A stretch of 64,000 bases of DNA from Phocaeicola_A sp963643925 (GCA_963643925.1 CAVINS010000001.1:41233-105232), one strand, 5' to 3'; positions 52,154-61,315 are shown, numbered from the stretch's first letter. Numbers and translations: made by a program. Notes: a model not told the origin generated them from the sequence alone.

Positions 52154-54681
52154 TTGGCGGCAACTTTTTTGGTTGTTGCCTTCTTGGTCGTCGCTTTCTT
52201 TGCTGTCGACTTTGTGGCAGTCTTCTTCACCGGCTTCTTGGCTAGCGGTTCAACATCAGCCTCCTCGGTCTCTTCCGTCTTTGCCGTCTCCTCAGCCTTT
52301 GTCGCTTTTGCCTTGGCGGTAGCGGTGGTCTTCTTCGTTGCGGTGGTGCGAGCGCGTCGTCCGGCAGGCCGCTTGTCGCCCTCTTCGTTTTGCTTGGCAA
52401 TGAGTTCCAGGCATTCGCTGTAGGTCAGCGTGGCAGCCTTCTCCGGCGTATAGTTCTGTAGTTTGTAGTTGTCCTTCTTATATTTAATGTAGGGGCCGAA
52501 GCGTCCGTTCAGAACCTCCAGCTCGGGGTCTTCGTCGAAGCTCTTGATATGTTTCTTCGCGTCTTCCTCACGCTTGGCCTTAATCAGCTCTATGGCCTCG
52601 TCGAGTTCAATCACCATAGGGTCTTTCCCCTTGGGCAAGGAAGTATAGGCCCCTGCATGTAGGATGTAGGGGCCGAAACGTCCTGCGCTCACCGTCACCT
52701 CCTTTTCCTCGAACTCGCCTAGCGTACGCGGCAGTTTGAAGAGGTCGAGCGCCTCTTCCAGGGTGATGGTCTCTATGGAGTATCCTTTCTTCAGCTGTGC
52801 GAAGCGTGGTTTCTCTTCATCCTCTACCGTGCCTATCTGCGCTACCGGTCCGAACCGGCCTATCTTCACGGACACTTGTCGTCCCGACGCGGGGTCTGTT
52901 CCCAGTATGCGTTCGCCCACACGATGCTCGGTCTTCTCGGCCATGGTGTTCTTCACCATCGGCTCGAACTTCTGGTAGAAGCCCCTCAGCATGTCAGTCC
53001 ACACCTCGTTGCCCTCGGCCACTTCGTCGAACTCCTTCTCCACCTCGGCGGTGAAGTTGTAGTCCATAATCTGTGGGAAGTTCTGCATCAGGAAGTCGTT
53101 GACCACGGTGCCGATGTCGGTAGGCACCAGCTTGCCCTTCTCGCTGTCGACGCGTTCGGTCTTGGTGCTCTCCGTGATGGTGCCCTTCTTCATTGTGAGT
53201 ATGTTGTAGGTGCGCTCTGTTCCTTCCTTGTCGCCTTTCTCCACGTAGCCTCGTTGCTGTATGGTGGAGATGGTAGGCGCGTAGGTGGACGGACGGCCGA
53301 TGCCCAGTTCCTCCAGCTTGCGCACGAGGGTTGCCTCGTTGTAGCGTGGCTGATGTTGGGTGAACCGTTCTGTGGCGTTCATCTCTTTATAGGTGATTGC
53401 CTGTCCATTGGTCAGCGGCGGCAATATGCCTTCCGCTTCCTCCTGTGCGTCGTCGTCGAGCGACTCTTTGTAGACACGCAGGAATCCGTCGAACTTCACC
53501 ACCTCGCCCGTAGTGACGAACTGGTGGGTCTGTTCCGAGATGGATATGGTGGCTGTGGTCTTCTCTATCTGTGCCTCGGCCATCTGTGATGCGATGGTGC
53601 GTTTCCAGATGAGGTCGTAGAGCCGCTTCTCCTGTGCGGAGCCTTCTATCTTCTGTCGGTCCATGTAGGCGGGTCGGATAGCTTCGTGCGCCTCTTGTGC
53701 GCCTTTCGATTTGGTGGCGAACTGGCGGTTCTTCAGGTATTCCTCGCCCATGAGGTTGAGGATGGCCTCCTTGCTTGATCCAAGAGCCAGAGTGGAGAGG
53801 TTCACCGAGTCGGTACGCATGTAGGTGATGAGTCCCGATTCGTACAGTTGCTGCGCTATGCGCATAGTCTGCGTCACCGTGAAGCCCAGCTTGCGCGCTG
53901 CCTCCTGTTGTAAGGTGGAGGTGGTGAACGGCGGTGCCGGACACTTCTTCAGCGGCTTGGTGGTGATGTCCACTATGTTGAATGTGGCTCCTTTGCATTG
54001 CTGCAGGAAGTCCATCGCTTCTTCTTTTGTCTTGAAACTGGTGTCCAGTGCCGCCTTCATGGCCACGTTCTTGTCTTCGGCGTTGGGCACGCTGAAGATG
54101 GCACACACACGGTAGGACGCCTCGGGTATGAATGCATGGATCTCGCGCTCGCGCTCCACCACCAGTCGTACGGTGACGGACTGCACACGGCCTGCGGAGA
54201 GGGAGGGTTTCACCTTTTTCCACAGGACTGGCGAGAGTTCGAATCCGACAATACGGTCGAGCACACGGCGTGCCTGCTGTGCGTTCACCAGGTTGATGTC
54301 GATGTGTCGTGGAGTCTCTATAGCCTTCAGTATGGCCGTCTTGGTAATCTCGTGGAAGGCAATGCGTTTGGTGCTCTCCGGTTTCAGTTTCAGTACCTCG
54401 AAGAGATGCCACGAGATGGCCTCTCCCTCGCGGTCCTCATCGGACGCGAGCCATACGACTTCAGAGTTCTTCGCCTCTTTCTTCAACTCGTTTACCAGGG
54501 CCGACTTCTCTGTGGGGACCTCGTAGTCGGGCTCGAAGGTCTCGAGGTCGATGCTGAACGTTTTCTTCTTCAAGTCGCGGATATGTCCGTAGCTGGAGAG
54601 TACCTTATAGTCTTTTCCCAGAAACTTCTCTATGGTTTTCGCCTTTGCAGGAGACTCTACGATAACAAGATTCTTTTGCAT
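52150..54681 (-). CDS. topA: DNA topoisomerase I (type IA)
   Basis: Relaxes negative supercoils. It has a Toprim domain (VIVESPAKAKTIEKFLG; ASDEDREGEAISWHL), the catalytic Tyr287 in GLITYMRTDS, and three C-terminal GRFGP repeats (GRFGPVAQ, GRFGPYILH, GRFGPYIKY) in place of the zinc fingers of E. coli TopA. The last about 60 residues are a low-complexity Lys/Thr/Ala tail (KKATTKKATTKK), probably a flexible DNA-binding tail. 843 residues. It heads the topA-aroK-speA-argB-DUF2461 run. Confidence 0.97.
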   Translation of the reverse strand: MQKNLVIVESPAKAKTIEKFLGKDYKVLSSYGHIRDLKKKTFSIDLETFEPDYEVPTEKSALVNELKKEAKNSEVVWLASDEDREGEAISWHLFEVLKLKPESTKRIAFHEITKTAILKAIETPRHIDINLVNAQQARRVLDRIVGFELSPVLWKKVKPSLSAGRVQSVTVRLVVEREREIHAFIPEASYRVCAIFSVPNAEDKNVAMKAALDTSFKTKEEAMDFLQQCKGATFNIVDITTKPLKKCPAPPFTTSTLQQEAARKLGFTVTQTMRIAQQLYESGLITYMRTDSVNLSTLALGSSKEAILNLMGEEYLKNRQFATKSKGAQEAHEAIRPAYMDRQKIEGSAQEKRLYDLIWKRTIASQMAEAQIEKTTATISISEQTHQFVTTGEVVKFDGFLRVYKESLDDDAQEEAEGILPPLTNGQAITYKEMNATERFTQHQPRYNEATLVRKLEELGIGRPSTYAPTISTIQQRGYVEKGDKEGTERTYNILTMKKGTITESTKTERVDSEKGKLVPTDIGTVVNDFLMQNFPQIMDYNFTAEVEKEFDEVAEGNEVWTDMLRGFYQKFEPMVKNTMAEKTEHRVGERILGTDPASGRQVSVKIGRFGPVAQIGTVEDEEKPRFAQLKKGYSIETITLEEALDLFKLPRTLGEFEEKEVTVSAGRFGPYILHAGAYTSLPKGKDPMVIELDEAIELIKAKREEDAKKHIKSFDEDPELEVLNGRFGPYIKYKKDNYKLQNYTPEKAATLTYSECLELIAKQNEEGDKRPAGRRARTTATKKTTATAKAKATKAEETAKTEETEEADVEPLAKKPVKKTATKSTAKKATTKKATTKKVAAK

Positions 54682-54712
54682 TTTCTGATATAACCTTTTT
54701 ATAAATTCGGCG

Positions 54713-54720
54713 CAAAAATA
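54713..54720 (-). promoter_or_regulatory. -7 promoter element for topA
   Basis: TATTTTTG on the minus strand, 32 nt before the topA ATG, fits TAnnTTTG. There is no clear -33. Confidence 0.4.
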
Positions 54721-54768
54721 GGCAAAAAGTGGATTGCGTCATTATAATAAGGTATAAATCTGCATTTT

Positions 54769-55290
54769 TTAGCGAAATAGAGCTATGAACCGTTCGACTG
54801 CTTTGCGCACCGATGTCAGTCCGAACTCCTCGGGGCGGACCTCCGACAAGGGCATCCATTGGCTCGCCGCCACATCGTCCTGCGCCAGGATGCGGTCGGC
54901 TTGCTTCACGCGGCAGAGGAAGAATTGGTCGAGCGTGTGCACCAGGAATCCGGAGTATGGGTAGGTGTTGGGCAGCGAGAAGAGGTACTTCGCCTCGGTT
55001 ACCGTCAGCCCTGTCTCCTCCATCACCTCACGCGCAACGCCCTCTTCGCCGGTCTCGTACATGTCGATGAAGCCGCCGGTCAGGTCGAGTGTCCCCTTGG
55101 CAGGCTCTTTAGCGCGGCGACACACCAGCAGCTCGCGTTTGTCGTTCAGAATGAAAGCCGCCGTGGCAGCACTGGGATTGAAGTAATAGGTGAAGTCGCA
55201 GTCGGCACAGTGTTTCGACTTCTCGTTGTTCACCTCGAAGCGGGCTGAGCCGCATCGCGGACAATATTTGAATTGTTCTAGTGGATGCAT
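54769..55290 (-). CDS. NUDIX hydrolase with N-terminal zinc ribbon
   Basis: Cytoplasmic pyrophosphatase. The N-terminal zinc ribbon CPRCG...CADCD (residues about 10-32) precedes a complete Nudix box at GGFIDMYETGEEGVAREV continuing MEETGL. This zinc ribbon plus Nudix layout occurs in NADH pyrophosphatase-like proteins, but at 173 residues it is shorter than NudC and the substrate is not fixed. It is divergent from the CE8 gene. Confidence 0.92.
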   Translation of the reverse strand: MHPLEQFKYCPRCGSARFEVNNEKSKHCADCDFTYYFNPSAATAAFILNDKRELLVCRRAKEPAKGTLDLTGGFIDMYETGEEGVAREVMEETGLTVTEAKYLFSLPNTYPYSGFLVHTLDQFFLCRVKQADRILAQDDVAASQWMPLSEVRPEEFGLTSVRKAVERFIALFR

Positions 55291-55311
55291 TGTGTGATAT
55301 AATTTAGTAAC

Positions 55312-55345
55312 TTGCAGCTAAAGTAGATAAAAAGAGGTACATTTG
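55312..55345 (+). promoter_or_regulatory. Promoter of the CE8 gene
   Basis: TTG (55312-55314), 23 nt, TACATTTG (55338-55345), 33 nt before the ATG at 55378. The spacing is slightly long. Confidence 0.5.
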
Positions 55346-55377
55346 CTGCCGTTAACTCCATATAAATACAAACTGAT

Positions 55378-56910
55378 ATGAAAAAAACATTTACCACGTG
55401 CCTGCTGGCACTGCCTCTACTGCTGGCTTGCGGCAACCGCCCGACTTTGCAGGCCGATGTCTATCCCACTCCGGGAGCAAAAGAAATCAATCCCGACACG
55501 CATTTGACGCTGACGTTCAAGTCCACGCCCACGGTAGGCGATTCTGGCTTCGTGAGAATCTTCGACACCGAGACCGATGAGCTGGTGGACAGCCTCGACC
55601 TCAGTGTGCCTGCCGGTCCTACCGAGAGCCGCCAGTACGGCCCCGACTGCGACTATACCAAGGTGCCCTACGACTACACTCGCACCGCTGTGCCTACCAA
55701 CCGCAACACGGTTCCCGGCACACCTTCCGGCACGGCCGAGCCTACGCCGCCCGATTATCAGCTCACCATCATCGGTGGTTTTACCGATGCTTTCCATTTC
55801 TATCCCATCTTGGTGCGCGACTCCACAGCCACCATCTATCTCCACAACAACATGCTGGAGTATGGCAAACGGTATTATGTGACCATCGACAAAGGTGTAA
55901 TCAACATTCCCGACAGTACCTTCACTGGGGTCACCAAGGCACAAGGATGGACCTTCACCACCAAGGCGCAGGCCCCGCAACTCACCGACACCCTGGTAGT
56001 TGACTGTAAGGGCAACGGCGACTTCAACACCCTGCAAGGGGCACTCGACTTCATCCCCGACTTCAGCGAACAACCCACAGTCATCCTGGTGAAGGCCGGC
56101 GACTATGAGGAGTTGGTCTACACACGCAACAAGAAGAATGTGAAGATAAAAGGCGAGGGGATGGACCGCACCAAGATACATTACGCCAACAACGAGGTCT
56201 TTAATCCTCATCCGCTGACGGTGAAGACCAACGAATGGCTGGGCACATTCCCCTCACGCCGTGCCGCCTTTATGCTCGACAACTGTACCGACATCGTGAT
56301 GGAAGACCTTACCGTGGCTACCGACCTCGTCGGACAGGCCGAGGGGCTGCTTGTCAATGGCGAGCGCATCGCCCTCTATCGGGTACACATCATAGGTTCC
56401 GGCGATGCACTGCAGGCCAACGGCACACTCTACATGGAGTCCTGCGAGCTGGATGGTGGCGGCGACACCATACTGGGTCGAGGCACCGTGTTCGCTTACC
56501 GCAGCAACTTCCGAAACGATGGCGGCCCCTTCTCCTGGGTACGCAATACGGCAGGCAACCATGGCGACATCTTCGTGGAGTGTACCTTCGCCTCCTCCAC
56601 AGGTCGACAAGCCAACTATGGCCGCACCAGAGCGTCGAACAACAAAGGTTACCCCGACGCTGAGTTTGTGCTGATAAACTGTCGGGTGAAGGACATCATC
56701 CCCGAAGGCTGGGGCAATATCGGTTACAAGACCGCCCGCATGTATGAGCACAACACACGCGACATGGTCACCGGTGAGCCGGTAGATGTGTCGAAACGGG
56801 ACCCTTGGTCACGCCAGCTCACGACGGACAAGGATGCTGAGCTCATCCAGTATTACCAAACCCCGGCGTGTGTCCTCAAGGGTTGGACTCCGGAAACACA
56901 AATCAAGTAA
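55378..56910 (+). CDS. CE8-like pectinesterase lipoprotein with Ig-like domain
   Basis: Predicted surface lipoprotein (LLLACGNRP). Residues about 28-200 are an Ig-like (Big_5-type) domain starting PTPGAKEINPDTHLTLTF. Residues about 210-510 form a pectin methylesterase right-handed beta-helix, entered at VVDCKGNGDFNTLQGALDFIP. The two catalytic aspartates are probably Asp343 in GSGDALQ and Asp363 in GGGDTILGRG, 20 residues apart as expected. The usual QD-T-LY is changed to GD-A-LQ and DFIFG to DTILG, so the oxyanion-hole Gln is missing at its normal place. It may therefore be a divergent methylesterase or act on an unusual uronate. It is convergent with the AraC gene. Confidence 0.85.
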   Translation: MKKTFTTCLLALPLLLACGNRPTLQADVYPTPGAKEINPDTHLTLTFKSTPTVGDSGFVRIFDTETDELVDSLDLSVPAGPTESRQYGPDCDYTKVPYDYTRTAVPTNRNTVPGTPSGTAEPTPPDYQLTIIGGFTDAFHFYPILVRDSTATIYLHNNMLEYGKRYYVTIDKGVINIPDSTFTGVTKAQGWTFTTKAQAPQLTDTLVVDCKGNGDFNTLQGALDFIPDFSEQPTVILVKAGDYEELVYTRNKKNVKIKGEGMDRTKIHYANNEVFNPHPLTVKTNEWLGTFPSRRAAFMLDNCTDIVMEDLTVATDLVGQAEGLLVNGERIALYRVHIIGSGDALQANGTLYMESCELDGGGDTILGRGTVFAYRSNFRNDGGPFSWVRNTAGNHGDIFVECTFASSTGRQANYGRTRASNNKGYPDAEFVLINCRVKDIIPEGWGNIGYKTARMYEHNTRDMVTGEPVDVSKRDPWSRQLTTDKDAELIQYYQTPACVLKGWTPETQIK

Positions 56911-56939
56911 GCGACCTCATAGTCGGGAAATAAAATGAC

Positions 56940-56979
56940 GTAGCGGATGTCCCCACTCTCTGCTTGGGGCATCCGCTAC
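56940..56979. terminator. Terminator between convergent CE8 and AraC genes
   Basis: The arms GTAGCGGATG-T-CCCC (56940-56954) and GGGGCATCCGCTAC (56966-56979) pair except for one bulged T. AT-rich sequence lies on both sides. It lies 29 nt after the CE8 stop codon. Confidence 0.8.
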
Positions 56980-57009
56980 AATTGCATATAGAAGAAGTGG
57001 ATATATGCT

Positions 57010-57915
57010 TTAATTCGACCTCGCCAGCGTGCGGTATTCGCCAGGTGTCACCTGCGTGGCTTTCTTGAAGAGGCGGCTGAAGTGCTGCGAGTATTGGAAG
57101 CCCAGTTCGTAGGCTATCTGGCTGATGGTCTTGTCGCTTTGGACTATCTCCTCCTTGGCCAGGTCTACGATGGCATTCTGGATGTACTCCTGGGCCGTCT
57201 TGCCCGTCTCCTTCTTCACCAAGTCACCGAAGTAGTTGGCTGAGAGGAACACCTTGTCGGCGAAGTAGCGCACCGAGGGCAGACCATTCTGTTGGGCTTG
57301 GTTGCTATGGAAATAGTCGTGGAGCAGGGCCTCGAAGCGGGTCAGTACGTCGCTGTTCACGTTCTGGCGCGTGATGAACTGCCGGTCGTAGAACCGCATG
57401 CAGTAGTCGAGCAGCAGCTCGATGTTCTTGGCGATGAGGCGCTTGCTGTGCTTGTCGATGGCGTGGTTCAGCTCCTGCTCTATCTTACCCAGGCAGTCGG
57501 TAAAGATTCCTTTCTCAGCCTCAGAGAGGTGGAGCGCCTCGTTGGAGGCGTAGGAGAAGAACGAGTAGTTCCTTATCTCCTGGCCAAGGGAGGTCCCCTT
57601 GATAAGGTCGGGGTGGAACAGCAGTCCAAGGGCTTGCGGCTTCACGTCTGGTTTGCGTGTCACCTCTACCACCTGTCCAGGTGCGAAGCTGGTGACCGTT
57701 CCCTCCTGATAGTCGTACGTCTGCCGTCCGTAGCGGATGTCGCCGCACTTCGTTTGTTTTAGAAAGAGCGCATAGAGCCCGTAGTTGAAGGTGCAGCTCT
57801 CTGGCATCTTCGTTGCCTTGCTTGTGTCCACTACGGTGACCAGCGGGTTGAGTGTCTCGAATCCCCACAACTTATTGAATATGTCTACCGTATCCAGTTT
57901 GATAACATTCTCCAT
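57010..57915 (-). CDS. AraC-family transcriptional regulator
   Basis: DNA-binding regulator with an N-terminal sensing domain (about residues 1-180) and a C-terminal double helix-turn-helix (IVQSDKTISQIAYELGFQYS, then HFSRLFKKATQVTPGEYR). The start was moved to 57915 (MENVIKLDTVD), because a TAACTTTG promoter element at 57946-57953 lies inside the longer frame that begins at 57987. It is the only regulator visible in the window. Its target is unknown; the CE8 gene is its convergent neighbour. Confidence 0.92.
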   Translation of the reverse strand: MENVIKLDTVDIFNKLWGFETLNPLVTVVDTSKATKMPESCTFNYGLYALFLKQTKCGDIRYGRQTYDYQEGTVTSFAPGQVVEVTRKPDVKPQALGLLFHPDLIKGTSLGQEIRNYSFFSYASNEALHLSEAEKGIFTDCLGKIEQELNHAIDKHSKRLIAKNIELLLDYCMRFYDRQFITRQNVNSDVLTRFEALLHDYFHSNQAQQNGLPSVRYFADKVFLSANYFGDLVKKETGKTAQEYIQNAIVDLAKEEIVQSDKTISQIAYELGFQYSQHFSRLFKKATQVTPGEYRTLARSN

Positions 57916-57945
57916 CGTCTCAACGTTCTGTTTTGAAGTATGGAG

Positions 57946-57953
57946 CAAAGTTA
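57946..57953 (-). promoter_or_regulatory. -7 promoter element for the AraC gene
   Basis: TAACTTTG on the minus strand, 31 nt before the ATG at 57915. It decides the start codon choice. No clear -33. Confidence 0.5.
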
Positions 57954-58086
57954 AGCAATTTCCCGGTCTGTAGTATACCCTCCTCATTGATTTCAGTAAT
58001 TGGGGTATAAGGTTCCGTAATCCGTGTCGTGTGTGTTATCTTCTTATGGTTGTTGGGCCGGCATCCGCTCCTTTGAGTCGGACTTC

Positions 58087-58530
58087 TTATTGCTCCTCGA
58101 CAAACTTCACCTCACTGCCCGGCTTTTTGTCTATGATTAACAGTCGGAGAGGAGTGATGTAGAACGTCATTTGGTCGCCGGTACTAAGGATTTTGTAGCG
58201 GACGGTCAGCTGGCCTCCCTCTTTCTTGAGGGAAAGGATGTCTATCTTGGTAAGGCGGTTGGTCGGCTCGCTGATGAGAGCTATCACGTTCTCTCTGCTG
58301 AAGTCTATCTTGGTAGGTTGTCCGCTTTTGCCCATCACCGGTGCCATGCCGAACATTCCCTCAAACTCTTCCTGCGACTGTATCAGCAGAGGGCTGTATT
58401 CTTTCACGTCATTGCGTACAAAGTAGTTCGTCGCCTCTGTGTAGGCAACGGACCCTTCCGCCGGCTTGCAAGCGCCGAGCCCGATGCTGAGGCTCGCCGC
58501 CGCTAATCCTATAAAGTTCCTTATTCTCAT
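58087..58530 (-). CDS. Small lipoprotein of unknown function
   Basis: 147 residues with a lipobox (IGLGACKPA, Cys21). The body (DFSRENVIALISEPTNRLTK, then GGQLTVRYKIL) weakly recalls PrcB C-terminal-like domains, which have an F-S-x-E-x-V-I/V strand followed by sensing strands, but I cannot confirm the family. It stands alone between AraC and gpmI and has its own promoter. Confidence 0.75.
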   Translation of the reverse strand: MRIRNFIGLAAASLSIGLGACKPAEGSVAYTEATNYFVRNDVKEYSPLLIQSQEEFEGMFGMAPVMGKSGQPTKIDFSRENVIALISEPTNRLTKIDILSLKKEGGQLTVRYKILSTGDQMTFYITPLRLLIIDKKPGSEVKFVEEQ

Positions 58531-58558
58531 AAGTATATTTATATTGTTTATCCCTGTG

Positions 58559-58589
58559 CAAATGTATGATTTTCTTTTGAATTAAGCAA
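58559..58589 (-). promoter_or_regulatory. Promoter of the small lipoprotein gene
   Basis: TTG (58587-58589), 20 nt, TACATTTG (58559-58566) on the minus strand, 28 nt before the ATG. Confidence 0.65.
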
Positions 58590-58786
58590 CCCCTTCTGTG
58601 TAATGTACATTGTACTTTTTATTTGAAGTCTTCATGGTGTTCTCGGGAGTATATCAAGGTCCCTAATAGCCTGTTTTATCGGGTATGTTCGATGAAATGT
58701 GTGATGTGTTCGTCTGCTGATACTCATCCGAACAAAATACAACAAAAAATTCAGCGGCTGGAGGGTGAGGGTATATGCTTTTTATG

Positions 58787-58794
58787 TACTTTTG
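58787..58794 (+). promoter_or_regulatory. -7 promoter element for gpmI
   Basis: TACTTTTG, 45 nt before the chosen gpmI start. No convincing -33. The rest of the 58531-58839 gap holds no supported gene. Confidence 0.45.
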
Positions 58795-58839
58795 CACGTC
58801 AATAAACAAAAGGTATAGAACGTTATAAAATAAATGATT

Positions 58840-60354
58840 ATGGGTAAAAAGGCTCTTTTAATGATTCTGGACGGTTGGGGCATCGGCAAACATGGCAAGG
58901 CCGATGTGATTTTCAACACTCCGACCCCTTACTGGGACAGTCTGTTGAACACCTACGCACACTCTCAGCTGCAGGCTAGCGGCGAGAATGTAGGTCTGCC
59001 TGACGGACAGATGGGTAACTCTGAAGTAGGTCACTTGAACATCGGTGCCGGACGCATCGTCTACCAAGACCTGGTGAAGATCAACCGTGCTTGCGCCGAC
59101 AACAGCATCCTCAAGAACAAGGAAATCGTTTCGGCTTTCACATACGCCAAAGAGAACGGCAAGAACGTACACTTCATGGGACTGACCTCCAACGGCGGTG
59201 TGCACAGCTCGCTGGACCACCTCTACAAACTCTGCGAGATTGCCAAGTCGTACGGCATCGACAATACTTTCATCCATTGCTTCATGGATGGTCGTGACAC
59301 CGACCCGAAGAGCGGCAAGGGCTTCATCGCCGACCTCGAGGCACAATGCGCTAAGAGCGCCGGCAAGGTGGCTTCCATCATCGGCCGCTACTACGCCATG
59401 GACCGCGACAAGCGCTGGGAGCGCATCAAAGAGGCTTACGACCAGCTGGTGAACGGCGTGGGTAAACAGGCTACCGACATGGTGCAGGCCATGCAGGAGT
59501 CATACGACGAGGGTGTGACGGACGAGTTCGTGAAGCCTATCGTCAATGCCAATGTTGACGGCCGCATCAAGGAAGGCGACGTGGTCATCTTCTTCAACTA
59601 CCGCAACGACCGCGCCAAAGAACTCACCATGGTGCTCACGCAGCAAGACATGCCCGAGGTAGGAATGCATACCATCCCCGGACTGCAGTACTACTGCATG
59701 ACTCCCTATGACGCTTCGTTCAAGGGCGTTCACATTCTCTTCGACAAGGAGAACGTGCAGAACACGCTGGGCGAATACCTTGCTTCACAGGGTAAAACGC
59801 AGCTCCACATCGCCGAGACGGAGAAATATGCCCACGTGACCTTCTTCTTCAATGGTGGCCGCGAAGCTCCGTTCGATAAGGAAGACCGCATCCTCGTGCC
59901 TTCTCCCAAGGTGGCTACCTACGACCTGAAGCCCCAGATGAGCGCCTTCGAGGTGAAGGATAAACTGGTTGCCGCCATCAAGGAAGACAAGTACGACTTC
60001 ATTGTGGTGAACTTCGCCAACGGTGATATGGTAGGTCATACTGGTGTTTATGCAGCCATCGAGGCCGCTGTGAAGGCTATCGACGCTTGCGTGCACGACG
60101 TCATCGAGGCTGCCAAGTCTACTGGCTACGAGGCCATCATCATCGCCGACCACGGCAACGCCGACAATGCCATCAACACTGACGGCACCCCGAATACGGC
60201 TCACTCCCTGAACCCTGTTCCGTTCGTTTATGTCACCGAGAACAAGGCCGCCAAGGTAGAGAATGGGGTGTTGGCCGATGTGGCTCCTTCCATCCTTCAC
60301 ATCATGGGATTGGCTCAGCCTGCCGAGATGACAGGTCACGACTTGATCAAATAA
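58840..60354 (+). CDS. gpmI: 2,3-bisphosphoglycerate-independent phosphoglycerate mutase
   Basis: Glycolytic enzyme that interconverts 3- and 2-phosphoglycerate using two Mn ions. The alkaline-phosphatase-like fold shows MILDGWGIG (metal Asp11), the phosphoserine loop MGNSEVGH (Ser61), DGRDTDPKSG, RYYAMDRDKRWER and the C-terminal metal motif ADHGNADN. An ATG six bases upstream (58834) is also possible; MGKKALLMILDGWG is the usual N-terminus. About 504 residues, complete. Confidence 0.97.
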   Translation: MGKKALLMILDGWGIGKHGKADVIFNTPTPYWDSLLNTYAHSQLQASGENVGLPDGQMGNSEVGHLNIGAGRIVYQDLVKINRACADNSILKNKEIVSAFTYAKENGKNVHFMGLTSNGGVHSSLDHLYKLCEIAKSYGIDNTFIHCFMDGRDTDPKSGKGFIADLEAQCAKSAGKVASIIGRYYAMDRDKRWERIKEAYDQLVNGVGKQATDMVQAMQESYDEGVTDEFVKPIVNANVDGRIKEGDVVIFFNYRNDRAKELTMVLTQQDMPEVGMHTIPGLQYYCMTPYDASFKGVHILFDKENVQNTLGEYLASQGKTQLHIAETEKYAHVTFFFNGGREAPFDKEDRILVPSPKVATYDLKPQMSAFEVKDKLVAAIKEDKYDFIVVNFANGDMVGHTGVYAAIEAAVKAIDACVHDVIEAAKSTGYEAIIIADHGNADNAINTDGTPNTAHSLNPVPFVYVTENKAAKVENGVLADVAPSILHIMGLAQPAEMTGHDLIK

Positions 60355-60408
60355 CATTCTGACGATGAGGCTCTCACGCCTTCCGCTAGGAACTGTAATG
60401 ACTGAAAC

Positions 60409-60463
60409 TGAAATCTCATCCTCTGCAAGTTCCCCATCGGACTTGGAGAGGGTGAGATTTTCT
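60409..60463 (+). terminator. Terminator after gpmI
   Basis: A long stem with arms AAATCTCA.CCTCT.CAAGT and ACTTG.AGAGG.TGAGATTT (60411-60429 and 60441-60460) followed by TTTTCTTTC. It lies 55 nt after the gpmI stop codon. Confidence 0.85.
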
Positions 60464-60484
60464 TTCACAAGAGACAAATAGCTT

Positions 60485-61066
60485 ATGATTCAGATTGATG
60501 ATGTGGTGGTTTCCTTGGATGTGCTGAGGGAGAAGTTCCTCTGCAACCTGGATGTCTGCAAAGGTGAATGTTGCATCGAAGGTGATGCTGGAGCTCCCGT
60601 GGAGGAGGATGAGGTGGAGCAGTTGGAGGGCGTGCTGCCTGTTATTTGGGACGACCTCTCACCCGAAGCCCGTGCCGTCATCGACAAGCAGGGAGTCGTT
60701 TACGTCGATGATGAGGGCGATTTGGTGACTTCCATTGTCAACGGGAAGGACTGCGTGTTCACTTGCTACGATGAGAATGGTTGCTGTTTCTGCGCCATCG
60801 AAAAGGCTTATCGGACAGGCAAAACCCACTTCTACAAGCCTGTTTCCTGCCATCTCTATCCCATCCGTGTGGGCGACTTCGGGCCTTATAAGGCCATCAA
60901 CTACCATCGTTGGGACGTGTGCAAAGCTGCAGTGCTGTTGGGCGAGAAGGAAAACCTCCCTGTCTATAAGTTTTTGAAAGAACCTCTCATCCGCAGGTTT
61001 GGTCAGGCTTGGTACGACGAGTTGGTGGATGCTGCCGAGGAACTGAAGCGTCGCCGGATGATTTAA
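60485..61066 (+). CDS. DUF3109 cysteine-rich protein
   Basis: Cytoplasmic protein of unknown function, 193 residues. The conserved cysteines cluster in LDVCKGECCIEGDAG, DCVFTCYDENGCCFCAIEKA, VSCHLYPIRV and WDVCKAA. At least ten cysteines in a short soluble protein suggest a metal or iron-sulfur centre, similar in spirit to YkgJ-like proteins (inference). It lies just after the gpmI terminator, so its promoter must be within about 20 bp of the ATG or transcription reads through. Confidence 0.9.
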   Translation: MIQIDDVVVSLDVLREKFLCNLDVCKGECCIEGDAGAPVEEDEVEQLEGVLPVIWDDLSPEARAVIDKQGVVYVDDEGDLVTSIVNGKDCVFTCYDENGCCFCAIEKAYRTGKTHFYKPVSCHLYPIRVGDFGPYKAINYHRWDVCKAAVLLGEKENLPVYKFLKEPLIRRFGQAWYDELVDAAEELKRRRMI

Positions 61067-61248
61067 AGCCCCTGGCTTGTGTATTCTTCCCACTGCGATT
61101 CTTTCAGCTGTTGACCTCTATTGTGGTTAAAATCGGGTTGAATGTTGCTTAGTTTGTGCGATTCTAACACCATAAATGGTGGTCTAACTACTCTTTTAGC
61201 TACTTTCAATGCGCCGAAGTGGCGTCCGCTTATCCATATATTATACAT

Positions 61249-61284
61249 CGAGCCCCCTTCCAACAATTATTGAGAGAGGGCTCG
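61249..61284 (-). terminator. Hairpin between convergent DUF3109 and gyrB
   Basis: CGAGCCC and GGGCTCG arms with an imperfect inner part, 32 nt after the gyrB stop codon. There is no strong U-tract. The remaining bases of the 249-bp gap show nothing else. Confidence 0.55.
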
Positions 61285-61315
61285 AAATATATCTGTAACA
61301 TTTATCTGCGCAGTT

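Noticed and set aside
57916..57987. Longer N-terminus for the AraC regulator
   Set aside because: The extra 24 codons contain the TAACTTTG promoter element and do not look like a regulator N-terminus.
58623..58805. Small plus-strand gene upstream of gpmI
   Set aside because: A 60-codon frame with no family features that overlaps the gpmI promoter element.
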